A stretch of DNA of 8,067 nt, from contig QKII01000437.1 in assembly GCA_003249625.1 (NCBI GenBank), positions 1 to 8,067 on the forward strand, written 5' to 3'. Source of the stretch: Propionivibrio sp. (GTDB taxonomy: Bacteria > Pseudomonadota > Gammaproteobacteria > Burkholderiales > Rhodocyclaceae). The notes beneath the pieces were generated by a model that was not told the DNA's origin, made no database searches, and saw only the letters and a program-made list of their open reading frames with translations. This document shows, one piece after another, positions 4,163-8,067 of the stretch (position 1 is its first letter; every line of letters begins with the position of its first letter). The translations under genes and the position numbers were made by a program.

Positions 4163-6463
4163 TTGGTCGATCTGTCACGCATGGAGCCGCTGCAGGCCGA
4201 GTCTGCGGAAGTCGTATCGTCGCCCGCCAACCGGATGCCGCTGAACGAGAAGCTATACCGTTCCCTGGTCGAATATGCGATGCCCGACGCGTTGTTCGTC
4301 CATGACTTCGATGGCCGTTTCATTGATGTGAATCAACGGGCTTGTGACAGCGTCGGCTACACGAAATCCGAATTGCTGACAATGGCTGTCACGGACATCG
4401 AGCGCGATTTCAATCTCGCCGCGGCGCAAATGGAATGGAAACGCTTGCGACCGGGCAGGACGATGGTGCTGTTCGGAAAGCAACAGCACAAGGACGGCAA
4501 CTGTTTTCCGGTCGAGATCCACTGCGGGTGCCATGACAGCGACGGCTTGCGCCTCTATATCGCCGTCGTCCGGGACATCACGCGGCGTAAGCAGGCAGAG
4601 GAAGCGCTGCTGCGCAGCGAGGAACGCTTCCGCAAGATCTATCGCAACACGTCGATCGGCATCGCCATCACGGACTGGAAAGGACACTTCCAGCAGTGCA
4701 ACCCGGCGTTTTGTCGACTGGTCGGCTACAGCGAGGACGAGCTTCGGGCAATCGACTTCAGTTCGCTGATTCACCCGGAGGACCACGAGGCCAACCTCGC
4801 TGAAATCCGACGCCTCAAGTCCGGCAAGATACCGCATTTCCAGATCGAAAACCGGTACGTACGCAAGGACGGACAAGTCGCATGGACGCACAAGTTCGTC
4901 TCAGCCCTGCCGGGCGAAAATGGCGAGCCGGCCCATCTGATGGCGCTGGTCAACGACATCACCGAACGCAAGCGGACCGAACTGGCGCTTATCGAGCGTG
5001 AAGTGCAATACCGTGCGGTGATAGAGACGGCTGCCGACGGTTTCTGGATGCTCGACGGGACAGGCCACATTCTCGCGACGAACGAAGCATATGCGCGCCG
5101 CTCCGGTTACAGCCAGGCCGAACTGCTGGGCATGAGCATCGCAACGCTGGAGGCACAGGAATTGCCGGGCGAAGTGACGGACCACCTCGCCCGGGTACGC
5201 CAGAACGGCAGTGACCTGTTCGAGACCTGGCATGTCACCAAGCACGGGGAACGCTGGCCGGTCGAAGTCAATACCTCGTATTGGCCGGCCGCCGGCGGCC
5301 GGCTATTCGCTTTCCTGCGCGACATCACCGAACGAAGGCAGGCGGCGATCGCCCTGCAGGAAAGCGAAGCGCGCTTCCGCGCCACCTTCGAGCAGGCCGC
5401 CGTAGGCATCGCCCACGTGTCGATCGAGGGACGCTGGCTGCGCGTCAACCGCAAGCTCTGCACCATTCTTGGCTATTCGCCGGAAGAACTGGTTTCCCGG
5501 GAGTTCAGGATAATCACCCATCCGGAGGATGTCAGCGACGATCTGGATCTGATGCACAGAATGCTGGCTGGCGAAATGTCGACGCTGTCGCTGGAAAAAC
5601 GCTACGTGCACAAGAACGGGAGCATCGTCTGGACCAAACTGACCTCCGCACTGCTGCGAACTGCAAGAGGCGCTCCCGATTATTTCATTTCGGTCATCGA
5701 GGACATCAGCGAACGCAAGCAGACCGAGGCGGCGCTGCATGCACTTTATGCGGAAATGGAACAGCTCACCCATTTCCAGATCGCCAACCAGACTGCCGCG
5801 GCCTTCGCGCACGAGTTGAACCAGCCGCTCAATGCGGTGGCCTCCTATTCCGAAGCGGCCTTGCGCCTCCTGCGCTCAGGCAACCCGCGGCCGGAACGGC
5901 TGATCCATGCCATCGAGAGCAGCGCGCAGCAAGCGCAACGGGCGGGCCGGGTAGTGAGAGAATTCGTAGCATTCATGGCCGAAAAGGAAGTCCAGACGGA
6001 ACCGAACGACCTCAACGACGTTATCCGCCACGTGATCGCCCGGGTGGAGAAGGATGGTTTCGACACCACCCGCATCCACGTCAATCTCGAACCCGACCTG
6101 AAGCCGGTCATGGCCAACCGGCTGCAAGTGGAGAAGGTGCTGATCAATCTCGTCGAGAACAGCATCGAGGCCATGCGCGACGCCGGGATCGATACACACG
6201 CCATCGCCGTTTCCGTCAGGACCAGCGCGGATGCGGCCATGGCCCAGGTAACCGTTAGCGACAAAGGCCCGGGGATTGACCGTGAGACGCTGCGCCGCAT
6301 CTTCGACCCGTTTTTCACCACGAAGCCGAAAGGACTCGGCATGGGCCTGGCCATCAGTCGCACTATCATCGAGGCCCACGGCGGCCAACTCTGGGTCGAT
6401 TCGGAATCCAACACCGGCGCCACCTTTCATTTCACGCTGCCTTTCGCAGAAAGTACAGAATGA
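4163..6463 (+). CDS. Soluble four-PAS histidine kinase, FixL-type
   Basis: 766 residues from TTG 4163. No membrane segment is visible, so it is a cytoplasmic sensor. PAS1 about 32-146, PAS2 152-272, PAS3 281-393, PAS4 400-522, each ending in a D-I-T/S-E/R-R-K/R type PAC boundary. PAS1 resembles PAS3, and PAS2 resembles PAS4 (shared HPED, RYV-x-K-x-G and WT-x-x-x-SAL features), so the sensor looks like a duplicated pair. The HisKA domain has H550 in AAAFAHELNQPLNAVASYS, the H-E-L-N-Q-P-L form of the FixL/DctB group. HATPase: N box LINLVENSIEAM (N667), G1 SDKGPGI (D700), F box FDPFFTTK (714-721), G2 GLGMGLAIS. All catalytic boxes are intact. It should phosphorylate the FixJ-type regulator downstream, whose start overlaps its stop (ATGA 6460-6463). 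The ligand is unknown: no PAS shows a feature I can assign to haem or flavin. TdiS/TutC-like aromatic sensors and oxygen sensors share this general design, so context elsewhere would be needed to choose. Confidence 0.93.
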   Translation: MVDLSRMEPLQAESAEVVSSPANRMPLNEKLYRSLVEYAMPDALFVHDFDGRFIDVNQRACDSVGYTKSELLTMAVTDIERDFNLAAAQMEWKRLRPGRTMVLFGKQQHKDGNCFPVEIHCGCHDSDGLRLYIAVVRDITRRKQAEEALLRSEERFRKIYRNTSIGIAITDWKGHFQQCNPAFCRLVGYSEDELRAIDFSSLIHPEDHEANLAEIRRLKSGKIPHFQIENRYVRKDGQVAWTHKFVSALPGENGEPAHLMALVNDITERKRTELALIEREVQYRAVIETAADGFWMLDGTGHILATNEAYARRSGYSQAELLGMSIATLEAQELPGEVTDHLARVRQNGSDLFETWHVTKHGERWPVEVNTSYWPAAGGRLFAFLRDITERRQAAIALQESEARFRATFEQAAVGIAHVSIEGRWLRVNRKLCTILGYSPEELVSREFRIITHPEDVSDDLDLMHRMLAGEMSTLSLEKRYVHKNGSIVWTKLTSALLRTARGAPDYFISVIEDISERKQTEAALHALYAEMEQLTHFQIANQTAAAFAHELNQPLNAVASYSEAALRLLRSGNPRPERLIHAIESSAQQAQRAGRVVREFVAFMAEKEVQTEPNDLNDVIRHVIARVEKDGFDTTRIHVNLEPDLKPVMANRLQVEKVLINLVENSIEAMRDAGIDTHAIAVSVRTSADAAMAQVTVSDKGPGIDRETLRRIFDPFFTTKPKGLGMGLAISRTIIEAHGGQLWVDSESNTGATFHFTLPFAESTE

Positions 6464-7101
6464 GCGAACCGACCGTATTCATCGTTGATGACGATCCCGC
6501 CGTGCGCGACAGCCTTGGGCTATTGCTGGAAACCACCGGTTTGACCGCCGTCTGCCACGACAGTGCCGAGTCCTTCCTCGCAGCCTACGACGGCAAACGC
6601 CCGGCCTGTCTGATTCTCGACGTACGCATGCAACAGATGAGCGGCCCTGAATTGCAAACTGAATTGATACGGCGCGGGTTCAACCTGCCGATCATTTTCC
6701 TGACCGCTCACGGAGACATTCCGATGACGGTGCGGGCGATGAAGGCGGGAGCGAAGGACTTCCTTACCAAGCCGATCGACGGCACCGAATTGCTCGAACG
6801 CGTGCACGCCGTGCTTGAGGATGAGAAGAACAGCGCGAGCCAGCGCAAGACCTACGACCGGGCCTGCCGCTGCCTGGAGGATCTGACGCAGCGAGAGCAC
6901 GAAGTCATGATGCTCGCCCTCGCCGGCCAGACCAACAAGGCAATCGCCCGGCAACTCGGCATAAGCCATCGCACCGTCGAACTGCACCGCTCGCACATCC
7001 TGCAGAAGACCGGGGCCACCAACATGCTCGAACTCGCGCAACTCGCCGGCCTCTGTGGCATAACGTTCACCAGCGGCGAAACGAATTCAGTACGAAACTG
7101 A
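6460..7101 (+). CDS. FixJ-type response regulator (receiver plus LuxR HTH)
   Basis: 213 residues, close to the usual FixJ length. Receiver at about 4-121: acidic residues D10-D12, phosphoacceptor D54 (LILDVRM), T82 in FLTAHGDIPMTVRAMKAGAKDFLTKP written in FixJ style, and K104. After a linker, a LuxR/GerE helix-turn-helix at about 139-197: LTQREHEVM, then AGQTNKAIARQLGIS and the recognition helix HRTVELHRSHILQKTGA. It should be phosphorylated by the overlapping four-PAS kinase and then bind DNA as a dimer, usually activating transcription. The ATG at 6460 lies inside the kinase stop (ATGA), so translation is coupled; its own Shine-Dalgarno is weak. No downstream gene is clearly in the same operon, because a strong hairpin follows at 7167-7193. 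The target promoters are not identifiable here. Confidence 0.95.
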   Translation: MSEPTVFIVDDDPAVRDSLGLLLETTGLTAVCHDSAESFLAAYDGKRPACLILDVRMQQMSGPELQTELIRRGFNLPIIFLTAHGDIPMTVRAMKAGAKDFLTKPIDGTELLERVHAVLEDEKNSASQRKTYDRACRCLEDLTQREHEVMMLALAGQTNKAIARQLGISHRTVELHRSHILQKTGATNMLELAQLAGLCGITFTSGETNSVRN

Positions 7102-7166
7102 ACCTGCGCGCATTCGCCTTCCGGCGCGATTGCCGGGAACCACGACCCACGATGAACAGTCATCAT

Positions 7167-7193
7167 CGGAAGCGGTGACAACCACCGCTTCCG
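7167..7193 (+). terminator. Perfect 11-bp hairpin after the FixJ-type gene
   Basis: The arms 7167-7177 (CGGAAGCGGTG) and 7183-7193 (its exact reverse complement) enclose the 5-nt loop ACAAC. The stem is GC-rich and stable. It lies 66 bp past the regulator stop and 34 bp before the lipoprotein start. No U-tract follows (the next bases are CAAGACATAT), so it is not a classic intrinsic terminator. A terminator that works with Rho, an mRNA 3' end stabiliser or a protein-binding palindrome are all possible. Confidence 0.5.
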
Positions 7194-7227
7194 CAAGACA
7201 TATCGTCCGCGTCCGTGAGTGAGTCAC

Positions 7228-8067
7228 ATGCCCGCAGCGAAAGACATCCGTCGGTTATCTGCCCTGTTCGCACTTTTCGTACTCGGCGGTTGCGCCAGCC
7301 AGAACGCCCATTACGACCCGCAGAAGGCACACCACCGCCCGGAGGGTTTCTCCAACCCCGACGCCCCACCCCGCGTGATTCCCTGGTACGAGGCCGTCAT
7401 TCGTCGCTGGCGCGGCGACTTCGAGCCGGCCGCCGAGCCGGAAGGTGGCTACGCGGCGTTCGCCCGGAAATGGCAGGGCGAGGTCGACCACGCTCTGCTC
7501 GCCCGGCGCCATGACGCACCGGTCATCACCTGGTTGGGCCACGCCGGTATGCTGCTGCAGGTAGGTGGAAAGAACATTCTCATCGACCCGCATCTCGGCG
7601 ACTACGCTGGCCCCGTCGCCTGGCTCTCCTCGCGGCGTCGGATGCCTGCACCACTTTCCGTCGCCGAACTGCCACCGATCGACCTCGTCCTGATTTCCCA
7701 CAACCACTACGACCATCTCGACCACGCCACGGTAACCACCTTGGCCAGGCGGTTCATGACACGCTGGCTGGTTCCTTTGGGACTAAAGCGCTGGTTCGAC
7801 GATGAAGGGATCGGCGGCGTCGAGGAAATCGATTGGTGGGACAGCCGCGACGCGGCACCGCTAAAGATCACGCTGGTGCCTGCGCAGCACTGGAGCAAAC
7901 GCACGCCATTCGACGCCAACGCAACGCTTTGGGGCGGCTTCGCCGTGCAGTGGACACATTCATCGCAAGCCCCACCATGGCACTTCCTCTACACCGGCGA
8001 TACAGGCTACTCCCCGATATTCATCCAGATCCGCCAGCGCCTGGGGCCTGTCGACTTCCTGGCCGTT
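7228..8067 (+). CDS. MBL-fold metal-dependent hydrolase lipoprotein, NAPE-PLD-like (3' end cut by window)
   Basis: 280 codons are present and the frame is open to the window end, so the protein is partial. Residues 1-21 form a lipoprotein signal: basic start (KDIRR), hydrophobic core ([12 protein letters not shown]) and a lipobox LGGC with C22 as the lipidated residue. +2 is Ala, so outer-membrane sorting is expected. The mature part is a metallo-beta-lactamase fold: GHAG (104-107), LIDPHLG (about 118-124), the metal motif [10 protein letters not shown] with H158, H160, D162 and H163, H221 in PAQHWS and D258 in YTGDTGY. These match the NAPE-PLD/RomA-like branch (HNHYDHLD and TGDTGY are typical), whose known member hydrolyses N-acyl-phosphatidylethanolamine. 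The bacterial substrate is not known. The start ATG at 7228 fits the signal peptide, though its Shine-Dalgarno is weak (GAGTGAG). It follows the FixJ-type gene after a hairpin, so it is probably a separate unit. Confidence 0.9.
   Translation, partial: MPAAKDIRRLSALFALFVLGGCASQNAHYDPQKAHHRPEGFSNPDAPPRVIPWYEAVIRRWRGDFEPAAEPEGGYAAFARKWQGEVDHALLARRHDAPVITWLGHAGMLLQVGGKNILIDPHLGDYAGPVAWLSSRRRMPAPLSVAELPPIDLVLISHNHYDHLDHATVTTLARRFMTRWLVPLGLKRWFDDEGIGGVEEIDWWDSRDAAPLKITLVPAQHWSKRTPFDANATLWGGFAVQWTHSSQAPPWHFLYTGDTGYSPIFIQIRQRLGPVDFLAV

Noticed and set aside
3898..4323. Upstream extension of the DUF2934 frame to a start at 4323
   Set aside because: It would cross the whole divergent control region and overlap the kinase gene. 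The GGAG-preceded ATG at 3897 matches the family length.
5281..6258. Plus-strand open frame of 325 codons inside the four-PAS kinase
   Set aside because: Frame-shifted shadow of the kinase, rich in Arg, Gly and Ala, with no domain of its own.
7215..7514. Plus-strand open frame of 99 codons at the start of the lipoprotein gene
   Set aside because: Arg/Pro-rich shadow; the neighbouring frame from 7228 encodes a complete lipobox and MBL motifs.

Overview
The window is GC-rich, densely coded chromosomal DNA from a Gram-negative proteobacterium. The gene styles (a SmrA-like protein, OmpR/EnvZ and FixL/FixJ type regulators, a DUF2934 protein, an MBL-fold lipoprotein) and codon use suggest a betaproteobacterium, perhaps of the Rhodocyclales (Azoarcus/Thauera/Dechloromonas-like). 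That placement is an inference from general character, not from a marker gene. No rRNA, tRNA, CRISPR array, insertion sequence or phage gene was seen.

Layout, left to right. (1) 19-573 (+): a Smr-domain protein. (2) 574-716: a regulatory gap with two direct GTTACAC half-sites 10 bp apart. (3) 717-2815 (+): an OmpR-type response regulator and an EnvZ-type membrane histidine kinase that overlap by ATGA. The kinase has a short Met/Gly-rich stretch in its predicted periplasmic part. (4) 2843-3897 (-): three small genes read leftward: a DUF2934 protein with a basic tail, then two small proteins of unknown function. The last two both show an RRM/ferredoxin-like secondary-structure pattern and may be diverged paralogues. 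(5) 3898-4162: a divergent control region with small palindromes and a candidate sigma70 promoter. (6) 4163-7101 (+): a soluble histidine kinase with four PAS domains, FixL-like in its catalytic core, overlapping by ATGA with a FixJ-type LuxR-family response regulator. (7) 7167-7193: a perfect 11-bp hairpin. (8) 7228 to the window end (+): a lipoprotein of the metallo-beta-lactamase fold, NAPE-PLD-like, cut by the window edge.

How they work together: two complete and independent two-component systems flank a small leftward cluster of accessory proteins. The first should sense the periplasm or envelope and act through OmpR-type tandem half-sites, possibly including its own promoter. The second should sense a cytoplasmic cue through its PAS array and control unknown targets through the FixJ-type regulator. 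The divergent arrangement at 3898-4162 allows, but does not prove, that the DUF2934 cluster is a target of the second system.

The least understood content is the pair of RRM-like small proteins, the alternating PAS architecture of the second kinase and the Met-rich sensor loop of the first. None of these is strong enough to be called a new system from sequence alone.
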